NCBI GenBank assembly: GCA_030765055.1
Contig: JAUKNK010000057.1
Coordinates: 1,458,501-1,522,500 of the forward strand
DNA length: 64,000 bases
Source: Mantis religiosa
Lineage: Eukaryota; Arthropoda; Insecta; Mantodea; Mantidae
Direction of reading: 5' to 3'
This document shows positions 34,137 to 44,739 of this stretch, one piece after another. Position 1 is the first letter of the stretch; every line of letters begins with the position of its first letter. A program made the translations under genes and the position numbers. The notes beneath the pieces are model-generated. The model was given only the letters and a program-made list of their open reading frames with translations. It was not told the DNA's origin and did no database searches.

Positions 34137-34797
34137 AGTACTGCATTAGAAATGATTAACTCCTGTAAGCCAAAGTAACTTTAACTTCGCCAACAGATCT
34201 AATAGAAATCCATAATGCAGATGACAAGAAACAGAATGAAGATGTGCAGAATTTACATACAAGAAGCAAACACATGCATAAATAAAATAATGGACTGACA
34301 TGGTACACCAGTTCTCCAAAGAGATTGAAACTATCCTGAAGTGCAAAAAATTTGCATAGAGAAAAACAAAAGTGACCAGAAATTTCAAACACACTTTCCA
34401 CCATGTAGCAAAAACAGCAAGTAAGATATAAAGCAATCAAAGATAGGAATAACAACTCAAGAATTGCATAATATAAGCTACAACACATGTTCTTATATGA
34501 CATTACTGTTAGTATGATGTTGTAGTACTTTATGGCACAAAATACCTGCAAATAAGTGAACATCTACAGCACAGCAGTTAAAGTACATAGATTCGTATAT
34601 GCATTATTACAAATATAATTTGTCGCATTTTGTGGACAGAAACATGTTCAACGTGGAAATTTGTTTTGTCCCATATGATTTTGCTTAGAGCAAGTTCTGC
34701 AGTATATTTGTATTAGTTCAAGAGCTCGATGACACATGTACTAAAACATAAATGCTAGAGTAACCATAAGGCTTATAATTGAAAAGTCAGGACTTAC
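34137..34797. other. AT-rich intronic sequence
   Basis: Only long chance frames rich in hydrophobic residues. No motif was recognised. Confidence 0.4.
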
Positions 34798-34829
34798 CTT
34801 GACGATTATATTGGACGAAGGTCCGCATG
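34798..34829 (-). other. Candidate 32-nt microexon of the zinc-finger gene
   Basis: On the minus strand 32 nt are bounded by 'ttatgttacag' (acceptor) and GTAAGT (donor). The length (2 mod 3) is exactly what would connect the phase-0 donor of the first exon to the phase-2 acceptor of the finger exon. However, read in that frame it contains a TAA at its eighth codon. So it is either a false exon, a sequence error, or evidence that the gene is damaged. Confidence 0.3.
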
Positions 34830-35588
34830 CTGTAACATAATATTTCAAATGTATAACTTTAACACAAATATCTACACATTGTTAAATGTACTGCTAAGAT
34901 ATTTAAAAGATATGTCGAGACAATATTTGATATTTGATCTTGCAATAATGAGTACGAAAACCAAGTGGAGAAAGAATTTGTTTGGTTTAGAGAACACAGA
35001 ACTGGAAACAGAAATGTTTAATAAATCAGAATATATGATTAAAGTGGTCAAGCACTTACAAATATTAAGACAGGAACACAGACAGGAAAGAAAGGTTAAC
35101 ATGTTAGATTCATTTATACCAATAACACATTTGGTCATGACATCAGTGAAGTAGCTAGTAGATTCCTCACTACAACCTGTACATAGATTAATGATGATAA
35201 TAATAAAGCAGTAAATGCAAATTGCTTTTAGTATACAGGTCTTCTCAAAAACGCAATCATATCTGAACATACTTAAACATAGATACTGTATTGTATTTAA
35301 AATGTAAAAACCTGGAAGAGTGCCAATTGACATTCTTTTGTATACATACTTGTATGAAATGATATCCAAGATATCTATAAGGTTTTGGTTCATACTCCAG
35401 GAGCTTATAGCTATGAGAGTCAGCTGATATGTCCTGCGCATATGTTTAAAGGTTTATGACTGAGTCGACTGTTGTCTTTGAATCAGTGACTTCAGTTTAC
35501 TCTTTATTTTGCAATAGTACACAATATATTGGTGACATTATTACAAAACATTGCTCAGTCTAACTCAGCAGGTTTCTACATGACTTAC

Positions 35589-36065
35589 CTTAGTATTACC
35601 ACCATTTGATGAAGTTTCTGTTTCCAGCCACCAAGGTTCTTCTTTAATTTCTATTTTATTATCAATTTCGTGAATACTGTTGCATTTCTTATCAATGATT
35701 ACAGGATCCTCTAGAAGAAATTCTCCCTCATTCTGTGAACCAATGTCTGAAAATATAGTCTGTTGTTCAATTTCTGATTTCCCATTTATGTTGCAGGTAT
35801 TGCTCCATGTAGCAGTTTCGCTCTTAATCTGTTTGACAAGATCTTTGATAAAAGGAGTCTCTGATTTAATTTCTGTTTTTACTGTTATCTCACAATCAGT
35901 GACATCATCAATGTTTGTGTTTGTTGTAACTACTTTGTGAAAGAACTCTCTCTCATTCTGTGAGGCTGTGTCGTCTTCAAGGGGAGTCTCTTCTTTGATT
36001 TCTATTTTCTCATCCATTTCAAACAGCTGCCAAATTGGATGTTGCTGTTATTTCCAGAAATAAAT
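35589..36065 (-). CDS. Zinc-finger gene, upstream acidic coding exon
   Basis: The ATG at 36017 is preceded by an in-frame TAA in the leader, so it is a good start. The 143-residue segment is acidic and carries repeated sumoylation-like motifs (KIEIKEE, VKTEIKSE, QIKSE, IKEEPW), typical of N-terminal exons of insect C2H2 zinc-finger genes. The exon is bounded by a pyrimidine-rich acceptor (minus 'tttttccttcacag') at 36066 and a strong donor AAG/GTAAGT at 35589/35588 in phase 0. The same strand and spacing relative to the finger exon at 31082-32171 make one gene likely. Confidence 0.7.
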
Positions 36066-36680
36066 CTGTGAAGGAAAAATCATATTTCATATACCAAAAA
36101 CTATAAGTTAATTTAGCCAACAGCTTCATGAATCTATCAATAATTGTTCAAACCACACGAAATACCACTGTTCTCTTATCATACAAACAACTTCTTGAAA
36201 AGTTGAACCAGACTTAGGAAACTCAAAGACACGAGAAGATCTCAAACCACTGACAGTGGTCTATTCATGTCAATGCTATTATGACTCCAGCTAACTTACT
36301 GAGATACTGTACCAACATTAAACCTTCTAATCTGTTTAAAATGTCATGGGGAGATTTCAAAGCAATCTCTCAGTTATTTGATATAACTAAAACAAGCTGC
36401 TATATGACAATTACTAATATCATACTTAGTTTGTATTCTGTTACTGTTGTTCTAATGTTTGCTGTGATATTTAAATTAAACAAGAAGGTTTAGTACTACG
36501 CGGCATAACAGTTCTAGTAATAAAACATCCACGGAGGGCAACAAATCTTACAGTTTGGTATTTAGTGTCATACAACTTTTTAATTTAACACTACAAGAAC
36601 CAAGGATGCAAGAAAGACTGAAGCAATTTTCCTTAAGATTAAACAAGTAAGTGATGTATTGTTATTAATCAACTCAATGG
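36066..36680. other. Noncoding upstream of the zinc-finger gene
   Basis: No exon or promoter could be proven. The 70-codon plus-strand frame at 36281-36493 has no recognisable motif. Confidence 0.4.
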
Positions 36681-36859
36681 TATGAGGGCATATCAAATAT
36701 AAACGGGAAGTTTGATGTAACACTCGTTGGTAATAACTTTGAGGAGAAACTTTGTCAGTATGTTGCAGGGGGGGGGGGTTATCTACAGAGAGGTTACTGT
36801 GTGTGTACGCACTGCGGAGAATGGGGCTGGGCCATGACTGAGTAATAGCTACACATGTG

Positions 36860-38465
36860 TGCTACACAACGCATCATCCTCAGTTTTCTTGCAAAAAAGG
36901 GCACCAAGCCTTCAGAATGTTTTAGACAGCTCTGCGCTGTTTGGGGAAGAAATAATTTGGAAGACTGGAGTGTATGAGTGGGCTAAATATTTTGTGGCAG
37001 AAGAGAAGTTGTAGAAAATGAACCTCACAGGAGCAGATCAGGGACAAGCGTTACTGCAGATAACATTGTTCCCATTTGTGACATTACTGAAGAAGATCGG
37101 TGCATAAAGGAATCCGACATTGGTTCTTTTTTTCACAAGGACAAGTTATGGAAGTATTTAATCATCCAAGATGAACTCCATTAAAGAAAACTGTGTGCCA
37201 GATACGCGATTTGTGATGAAACATGGTGCATCATGACACAAAGCAAGCAAGCATGGAGTGACAGCGAGGAGACTAAGCAAGTCCGGTCGAGGTCAAAACA
37301 TGCCCATCTGCTGCAAAGCTGCTAGCATCCATTTTCTGGGACTCCACGGGCATTTTGCATTTCTTCACTAATGAAGGACAATCAATGCAGCCTATTACTG
37401 TCAAATTTTGGATTCAGCATAAGCTGCATATTACAAGTGATGCTGACAGCCAAACTGAAACGTCAGTTTTCTAAATGAAAATGCGAGGCTACATAATGCA
37501 TTGGACACCTCTGGAACACCCTCCTTACAGTCCTGCAACTAGCACTTGTTTGGACCACTCAAAAAGACCTAGGAGGACAGCGGTTTGATGATGACACAAG
37601 TGTACCAGAGTCTGTAATGGCAACTGGCTCTGCAGCAGACCAGCAGACCAGCAGAAGAGAGGAGTTGTCCAGGTTTACCTGGACGGAGTGTTTGCTGCTC
37701 AGCACCTAGCCGCTTTGTGCGGCTTTATCTGGGCCGTATAATAGAATTGTTTTGTGTTTTAGGCGAGTGTCTTGGGCTGTGCTATATCTAGCCTTAATGA
37801 GCGCCATTGCCCCGTGAGAGGTGTGCGCCCAGTGCTGGCTGCGTTCTTCTGCCTGCCTGGGAGGTATCCGAGTACAGTCCGCTTGACAGGTTAGAGGGAA
37901 AGGAACTAATGTTCAGGAATTGGACTTACCAAGTGGAGCCGGAGGAAAGTGGCCCTGTTTAGTTCTGGTTACCCAAAGCATCTTTGGGCAACCGATAGCT
38001 TGGTCGGTGGCAAGGAACCCTGTGGTCGCAGCAACCAAGGGTGTTCACCAGATTTTTAGGATGGGAGTCTAGCATACTGTAGATGGTGTGGGATCTCTCC
38101 CGCACCATGTCCACAATGTATGGGTCTCCGGAGTAGGTGTGAAGGTTGTGGGACGGGAATCTACGTCCGGTGTCATAGATCATTCGCAGTGCCCTGTTCT
38201 GGATGTACTGTAGTCTGCGGATAGTGGTCAGAGCCGCTGATCCCCAGACTTCGCAGTCATACAGAATCACGGGTACAATCGCCCGATACAGGCGCAGCTT
38301 GAGGTGCTTTGGCATGGTGGACTTTAGTACAGAGTACAACTGCCTGAGTGCTGCATGCCCTACTCTGCATACGTCCTTCTTCTTTCTATAAGTATGGCAT
38401 CAAAAACTTGCCAATCCAATGGAGAGAATGTGTATCGAAGGCAGAACACCATGTATAAGAGTAAC
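36860..38465 (+). pseudogene. mariner transposase relic, split by a LINE
   Basis: Across several frames: FLAKKGTKPSECFRQLCAVW and VYEWAKYF (HTH domain), NEPHRSRSGTSVTADNIVPI (linker), RKLCARY, CDETWCIM (first catalytic Asp block), SRSKHAH, then QKDLGGQRFDDD near 37580. After the LINE insertion the C-terminus resumes at about 38389 with FYKYGIKNLPIQWRECVSK. That end matches mariner transposases. Many stops and frameshifts; inactive. Confidence 0.75.
37635..38362 (-). mobile_element. Jockey-type LINE fragment nested in the mariner
   Basis: The minus-strand ORF at 37959-38339 encodes KLRLYRAIVPVILYDCEVWG, QNRALRMIYDTGRRFPSH and RLPKDALGNQN, the ORF2 end homologous to LINE A at 26437-26763. A 3' UTR follows to about 37635 and shares the terminal motif of LINE A. 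Possible target-site duplication: 'ctctgca' at 37628-37634 and 38363-38369. The insertion interrupts the mariner ORF, so it is younger than the mariner. Confidence 0.7.
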
Positions 38466-38542
38466 CTGTATATGAGCATTTTTGTTTGTTGATACAATAA
38501 ATTATAAAAATTATTCCCATTTATATTTGATCCACCCTTGTA

Positions 38543-39825
38543 CTAAGTTGAGATTCAGTTAATGATATTGTCTGACAAAAGTTGGGTGACTGAATGACAA
38601 TATAAGAAACTCACATTGTCACTAGAATTTTTATCCAAACACTGACTTACAATCACATTTACTATTTGCAAATACACAAAATGAGCACATTAATCAAATG
38701 TTCCGTTATATCTCACAAACCTGTGCTGATGGAACTCCTACACATTCACTACTGACAGACCAATATCCAATACTAACAACTCAACTGCTCCAGCCAACTG
38801 ATTCTCAACAACTCTGATACTCACTGGTACAATCATAACTAGCAACTCAACTGAACCTGACTTTACATGATGTTTACAACCTGCCATTCACAAATTAAAT
38901 GTTCCAGAAACTAAAATTACTAGATCCCAAGTAAAATTATATAGATCTTAGGAAATCAAATGGTCTCACAGCAATACAGAAAAATAAAGCCTACTTTATC
39001 ATTCGTGACTGTCCTCATATATTGCATTTTACCTTCTTCCATGACAAGTATTAAGATAGCGGAATGTGTTGAGTAGCGTTTGTCATTACCAGGGATGTAA
39101 ACATTCTAACAATGTCTCTTTGCTCAGGAGTTGAAACGAAAATGATCCAGAGAGACTTGAACCTTTAATTATATTGCCAGATCTCACATTTTAAGGGAGG
39201 CCTACACTTTTCAGCTTTCATAACTAAAATTTCATATATAAATACAGAAAACCTTTGCCTAATAATGAAAAAATGCATTTTGCTTATCTCATAAAAACAT
39301 AAGATGGTTACATAAAAAGGTAGAGGAGCCATGCATACATATTCACAATTTAAATTACGTTTTCGCAATAATTTACATAACAAGGTACCAAATTATATAA
39401 TAAGAGCTAAAATTGTCCATTTCTATAGCTACACATTTTGTAAAAGTAGATTAGTGCTGAAATATGACATAATGGCTTATGTCTGTACCAAGACTCAAGT
39501 AAATGAAAGATTTGATGAATTTCTAAACTAGATACTATTATATTACTATCATCATCATCATTAGTATTAAAAACAGCGACTTTATGCAGTTTATCTCCGA
39601 TTATTTGATAAAGTCATGGCCAATTTTTGCTATGAAAAATAGGGAAGGCTCAGAGGCATTCCGGAGAGAATTAGGCAGCAAACGGAAATGGCATGTTTAT
39701 CTTTTGTTGAGAAGAGAACACGTGGGCACATGTGGGTAAGTTTCACACAGCGAGGAGAGTGGTATAGCAATCGCTTGGCAGTAATTATCTCAACAATGTG
39801 AACATTGTCTTTGTACATCAATTTT
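38543..39825. other. AT-rich, nothing recognised
   Basis: No gene, repeat match or motif was seen, apart from a short ATC-rich patch at about 39548-39562. Confidence 0.4.
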
Positions 39826-39839
39826 AATTTGAGAAGGAC

Positions 39840-39950
39840 CTATCTTTTAACCTGTGAAGCCCTACCAGCCTGGACCCACTACACAGAAATATTGGAGAGC
39901 AAGAGAGCTAATGGCTTCATTGCCAAAGCCTAGCATTTGAAAACAACAAC
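39840..39950 (+). mobile_element. 111-bp SINE-like insert with 14-bp target-site duplication
   Basis: The insert is bracketed by perfect 'aatttgagaaggac' at 39826-39839 and 39951-39964. It ends with 'tttgaaaacaacaac', an AAC-type tail, which suggests plus orientation and LINE-dependent retroposition. No box A/B pair was identified, so it may be the 3' end of a longer SINE or LINE. Confidence 0.65.
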
Positions 39951-39964
39951 AATTTGAGAAGGAC

Positions 39965-40300
39965 TTGCTCTCCACTATGCAGTGGAGCTACCCATCATTA
40001 GTAGAGTTTTATTGCAACAAGATAATGCAACACCCCATTATGGCACAAATAACCATTGAAAAAATTCAGGAATTGGGAGAAATCAAACTGTTACCATACC
40101 CAGCATACAGCTTAGATCTCACAACATCAGATTATCATCTCTTTTGATCCATGGATCATTTGAAGCAATGCAAGTGGGTGTCACCGAATTCTTCACCTCA
40201 AAAACCACAAACTGGTAACATCGTGGAATAATAAACCTTGCTGAATGATGACGCAAGACCACAGAATCTAATGGTCTCTACTTTGAAAATGAGTTAATTG
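39965..40300 (+). pseudogene. mariner-type transposase relic (C-terminal part)
   Basis: LQQDNATPHYGTNN (second catalytic Asp block) appears in one frame. In another, ELGEIKLLPYPAYSLDLTTS and DYHLF match the PHPPYSPDLAPSDYHLF block with the third catalytic Asp. MDHLKQCKWVSPNS follows after a stop. These are standard mariner C-terminal features. Upstream sequence is interrupted by the 111-bp insert. Confidence 0.7.
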
Positions 40301-40486
40301 CTTATCAGAACACATTTCAAATAATTGTTATTCTTAAACAAATGATATTGCTTATCAGACAGTATTTATATGTTGCCCATAAAAATGCTAAATGTTTTAC
40401 CAGTGGTCTGTTATCTTAGAGTTATGGGGCATGGAAAAACCCAAGAACCAATAAAGAGACCTTTAACAAAATTAAATGTTTTAATA

Positions 40487-40522
40487 AATTGATGGAAATT
40501 AATCATTACCTCACACTAGCCA
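40487..40522. repeat. 36-bp direct repeat flanking tRNA-like repeat, left
   Basis: It matches 40802-40837 with two mismatches (core 'aattgatggaaattaatcat' and 'tcacactagcca'). It is longer than an ordinary target-site duplication. Confidence 0.7.
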
Positions 40523-40540
40523 AATATATGCTAAGGTTTT

Positions 40541-40800
40541 TGATGGATAAAGTCAACATGAAAAATTCAATGCCATCGCTGGGATTTGAACCACGGATCT
40601 CCCGGTTTCCGTCCAGTCGCTCTAACCCATTTAGCTACCATGGCCAATGTGCCATCCTGACATTAAATTCTCAATTTGACTCGCATACATCCCCAGTAAA
40701 CCACTAGGGCCTCTTGCATTTGAGGTACACCGTTTGTGGTGACTTACCATCGTAAGTACTGGAGCCCCAGGCTTCATCATTTAACTCTTATTATTTTAGT
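40541..40800 (-). repeat. tRNA-like-containing repeat, family 2
   Basis: At 40573-40648 the minus strand resembles a tRNA: box A TAGCTAAATGGGTTAGAGC, box B GGTTCAAATCCC, six of seven possible acceptor-stem pairs (GCCATGG with CGATGGC), and a 7-nt loop on a 4-bp anticodon stem. The T-stem is poor and position 33 is not T, so it is a tRNA-derived repeat and not a tRNA gene. The unit extends to both sides of the tRNA-like part and is related to 32620-32840. Confidence 0.6.
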
Positions 40801-40801
40801 T

Positions 40802-40837
40802 AATTGATGGAAATTAATCATTTCTTCACACTAGCCA
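40802..40837. repeat. 36-bp direct repeat flanking tRNA-like repeat, right
   Basis: Partner of 40487-40522 with two mismatches. Confidence 0.7.
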
Positions 40838-40979
40838 TTAGTGAAGGGGTAGTAATTTATGTCAACTATGGGATTAAATACAAAGAAATAGACTATAACA
40901 ATTTCTGCAACAAAATGTGCAGTGAACTTACAGCTATAAAAATAATGCTAAAAAAGAGAAATGTGTAATTTATAGAGAT

Positions 40980-43655
40980 ATAAAGTCCTCCAAATGCAGA
41001 GAAGATACCTCTCTCCAAAGCTTATAGGAATATCTACATAGCACCACAAATAAAAAGAGGGACACCATAGTAATAGGTGACTTCAATATAGATATACTAG
41101 TAGAAAATAAAAAGAAAAGGCTATTGTTAGAAATGCTAAACAGAAATAATCTTACTCTGACAGAGACAGAACCAGCGAGGGTAAGTAGAAGCTCTGCGAC
41201 ATGTGTTGACCTCATGATATCTAATTTAAACAGGGAATGTTATGAAAGTAGAATAATAATAAATGGAATAAGTGACCATTATGGCGAACTAGTAGATAGT
41301 AAAATATTAGGTAAAACAAAAAATAAAATAAACAGTCTGGTAGAATTTAAAAGTAAAGTAAACAAAAACACCCTTGGAGGATTAGAAAACTATGTCAAAG
41401 AAACAAAATGGCTTCAGATATACGAACAATCTAATATTAATGAAAAATACGAATGTTTTGCTAAAAATATAGCAAAATGTCTAGATACAGTAATGCCTAT
41501 ATGTAGGGTAAAGAGAAAGTTACAAAAGTATGAAAACTGGGCTACCAAAGGTATAACTATATCTAAAAGACGTATGCAGTTTCTAAACAGCCTGAAACAC
41601 CCAAAACTAGATCATAAATCATACACTTATATCAAAAAATACAGAGAGACTCTTAATAAAGTAATAAACAAGGCAAAAGTGCAACACAATAAAATACTGA
41701 TACAAAATGCAGGAAATAAAACCAAACCAACATGGAATATTATAAAATCATTACATGAACAAACAAAACAAAAATGGGAGGAAAATATCTGCATTGAGGT
41801 TGAAAATAGACTAATAGAGAACCCAATAACCCTAACAGAGAAATTTAATGATTATTACATCAATGTAGTAAAGAGCTTAGGTATCAAAAATGTCAGTCTG
41901 ATCAAAAAATTGAGAACATTATTCCCAACTCAATGGTATTACGTAAAGTAACATATGAGGAAACTATAAAACAGATAAACACTTTAAAATGTAAACACTC
42001 TTGTGGATTAGATGAATTTTCAAATAAAATGTTAAAGCTCTGTAAACACAAACTCACTGATATAATTACATGTATAAGTAATCAATCGTTGATATCAGGA
42101 ACATTTCCTAAAGCACTAAAAGGTAATAGACCGATATATAAGAAAAAATATTCAGACCTAGTATTAGAAAATTATAGACCTATAACATTGTGCTCAAGTT
42201 TTTCAAACATAATAGAAGGACTACTTCTAGATCAGTTACAGGGTATTTGTAGGAAATATAAAATAATTTCAGACTATCAATGTGGTTTAGAAAAAAGAAA
42301 TCAACTGTACAGGCAATATATAAAGGATTTTTTTTTTCGTAATTTACGTTCTCCAACGTTAAAGTCATATGGACGGTGAATGAATTCGGTAAAATAATGC
42401 CCAAACGAGTCCAGGGTCAATGGAGCTTAGAGTTACCTGACATTTGTCTTGAAGAATAAGAGAAAACCCCGGAGAGAAACTTATACAGGTAACTCACCCT
42501 GACCGAGATTTGAACTCGCGACCTCTTGAACGTGAGTAAGACATGCTACCCTCTACGCTACCAAGGCGGGCTATAAAGGAAATGGCATCATTATAAATGC
42601 ACTAAACAGAATAGAATATATAGTGACAATTTTTGTTGATCTGACAAAAGCTTTCGATTGCATAAACATTAATAAACTAATTAACAAAATAGAAAATTAT
42701 GGAATAAGGAGCATACCATTAGGTTGGCTGAAGTCATATCTTCAGGACAGGGAGCAGTGTGTGGAAATAATACATAATTCAAATGGGAAATTGGCCAAAA
42801 TTATATCTATCTTCATTTAAGAAAATAACTTATGATGTACCCCAAGCCTCGAAACTCGGCCCCTACTTATTCCTTATATATATAAACAGTATATTCAAAA
42901 CAATAGTAGAGACAGGGGATTGGGCATTGGATATGCTGATGGCAACACAATCATAGTGAAGGGAAAAATAGAAAGTGAAGTACAATACTTATACTTGAAA
43001 AAATTAGTACTGAGTTACGAAAACTAGGTAATAAATACAAGCAAAACAGAAGGGATGCAAATCACCTTAAACAAAGAAACCCAATCACATATGCAATTAA
43101 CATTAGATAATAAAAAAATACAAGAAGTAACAAATAGAAACTTCCTTGCACTAATAATAGATAACAATCTAAATTGGAAACAACGCATTGACAAATTAGT
43201 AAAGAAAATAAATATGGGACTATATATTTTAAAACAGGCAGCACATCAAATGGATAGAGAAACTCTGATACAAATTTACAATGGAGTCATACACTCTCAT
43301 TTATGCTATGTGGTGGTAATATGGGGAAATGTGCAGATAAAAGCAATGATAAGATCATTAAGACTCCACAAATATGCTATCAGAATAATTTGTAAGCTAA
43401 AACACACAGATTCATGTATAAATGTTTATAAAACATTACATGAATTAACATTTACAGCAAAAAATTGTAGCAACAAAAATAAAGACACATACATACACCT
43501 TACACAAGTATAAAACAAAATTATTTCGTAAACATAAAATAAATCTAAAGAATTGTACAATCACTTACCGAATCAAATAAAACAGAAAACAGAAGAAAAA
43601 TTTAAACCTAAAGCAATTAAAAGGTGTCCCATAAAAGCCCAGTCTTCCATATAAA
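40980..43655 (+). pseudogene. Jockey/CR1-type LINE ORF2, split by a SINE
   Basis: Endonuclease end: TIVIGDFNIDIL and NGISDHYGELV. Linker region with NKAKVQHNKILIQNAGNKTK. RT: HSCGLDEFSNKMLKL, LENYRPITLCSSFSNIIEG, then the SINE insertion at 42328-42571. The RT resumes with IFVDLTKAFDCI (motif A intact), GWLKSYLQDREQ, and YADGNTIIV at about 42932, where the usual second catalytic Asp of YADD is Gly. The C-terminus has RNFLALIIDNNLNWKQRIDK and ends after LYNHLPNQIKQKTEEKFKPK. Frameshifts occur near 41935, 42840 and 43513. There is no RNase H. The 5' end is truncated. Confidence 0.8.
42328..42571 (-). mobile_element. SINE family 1 inserted in LINE RT
   Basis: Same family as 1686-1925. The minus-strand tRNA-like head contains a box A-like stretch (TAGCGTAGAGGGTAGCATG) and a degenerate box B (GAGTTCAAATCTC). 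The 3' end is 'aatttacg' plus a short A/T run. It is flanked by 'tataaagga' at 42319-42327 and 42572-42580. Removing it rejoins the reading frame region IYKGN of the LINE. Confidence 0.85.
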
Positions 43656-43744
43656 AGGTTAAATAAAGCTGTAACCATTTTCTCTATTTGTAGCAGATTA
43701 GAATGCACTTTGACTCCTTCGAAGACCCAGGTCGGGAAGCCAGA

Positions 43745-44359
43745 TGTAACAGGGTTACTTTACTGTAGATGCAATTGTTTCTTGATGATTGAGTGTGATT
43801 AAATAAGAGTCATTAGATATCTCGTTCTCAGGTGTGGATTTTAGTGACAAATAAAACTTTAGGTAAGTCCAATTTCATAATATATAATTTGATTATATAA
43901 TCTGGATTACATTTTACTTAAAATTTCTATCCTAGTCAATCATGGCAGATTACCTCCAGCTTATCAATAAATCCTTACTTCCTTAATAAATATTTTCCAT
44001 TAATTATAGAAAATTCCTCAGTCCTGCACATTCACTCTTCACTATCAAGATTACAGACTATCGCCTTTTTGAAGATTATTCATTTTCTATTGCTAAGGAA
44101 AACTTTTATATTCACCACGACATTTTTCCATAATCATGAAACAAGATTACAGAACATATATCTCTGAAGATTATTGATTTTCTTCTGCTATCCAAACGTT
44201 CTGTCTTTCCACATCAAGCATCAAGATTTTCTTTGTCCTAACAACCGTTCATTATTTTTTTATATTGTCATTAAATGGCCCACTAATAGTCAGATCAGGA
44301 AACAAGAATTTCCAACTGGATAGTCATATAAAAAGTTCCAACTAAAACTTATTGTTACA
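43745..44359 (-). mobile_element. LTR, second family, with adjacent polypurine tract
   Basis: The 615-bp unit begins TGTAACA and ends TGTTACA on the plus strand (inverted termini). On the minus strand it is immediately preceded by GAAGAGGGGCATT, a classical polypurine tract, so this is the 3' LTR of a minus-strand element whose body is largely gone. A related fragment is at 29775-30234. No coding sequence identifies the superfamily. Confidence 0.6.
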
Positions 44360-44739
44360 AATGCCCCTCTTCAAAATATATGGAAAATAACTAAATAAAC
44401 TCATTAGCAATATATTTCCATATATTTCGAAGAATGCCCCAATTTAACAATTTTGTTTACAACAATAATACATAACACAAATATAACATACAAAAAATAT
44501 AACAATATATAAACATTGAATGAAATATAACAATAAATGAACATTTAGCAAGAACTTGGCATTACTATAACACATTTTCTTAAATATATATAATTTAATT
44601 TTTATAAATTTTATAGATACTAAATCTGAAATTAAGCTATTTACAACTCCAAAAGAAAAAAAGATCTATTCTTGCACATTCAGTTTCTAAATATTTGTTT
44701 AAAACATAAAGTAGTTCTTATATTTGTTAGAAAAACTAT
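44360..44739. other. Very AT-rich remnant of LTR element interior
   Basis: It begins with the polypurine tract. Two near-palindromic 'aatgcccc' patches lie around 44360 and 44434. No ORF is recognised. Confidence 0.4.

Larger units (their letters stand above)
32172..35588 (-). other. Inferred intron(s) of the zinc-finger gene
   Basis: This interval lies between the acceptor at 32172 and the GTAAGT donor at 35583-35588. It contains a tRNA-like repeat (32620-32840), an (AT)n run at about 32757-32772, an unrecognised 94-codon ORF on the other strand (33855-34136), and a candidate 32-nt exon (34798-34829). Phases of the two flanking exons do not join directly, so at least one further exon is expected here. 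Confidence 0.5.
36683..38540 (+). mobile_element. mariner-type transposon with inverted termini and TA target sites
   Basis: The left terminus TGAGGGCATATCAAATATAA and the reverse complement of the right terminus CAAGGGTGGATCAAATATAA match over most positions. TA dinucleotides lie just outside (36681-36682 and 38541-38542), as expected for Tc1/mariner insertion. The element carries a transposase relic and is interrupted by a LINE fragment at 37635-38362. A run of G occurs at about 36768-36778. Confidence 0.8.

Noticed and set aside
34872..35441. 189-codon minus-strand ORF between the zinc-finger exons
   Set aside because: Hydrophobic, low-complexity composition typical of AT-rich chance frames; no splice sites fitting the gene and no motif.
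40573..40648. Possible tRNA gene on the minus strand
   Set aside because: The T-stem does not pair well, position 33 is not T, and the unit is part of a dispersed repeat.
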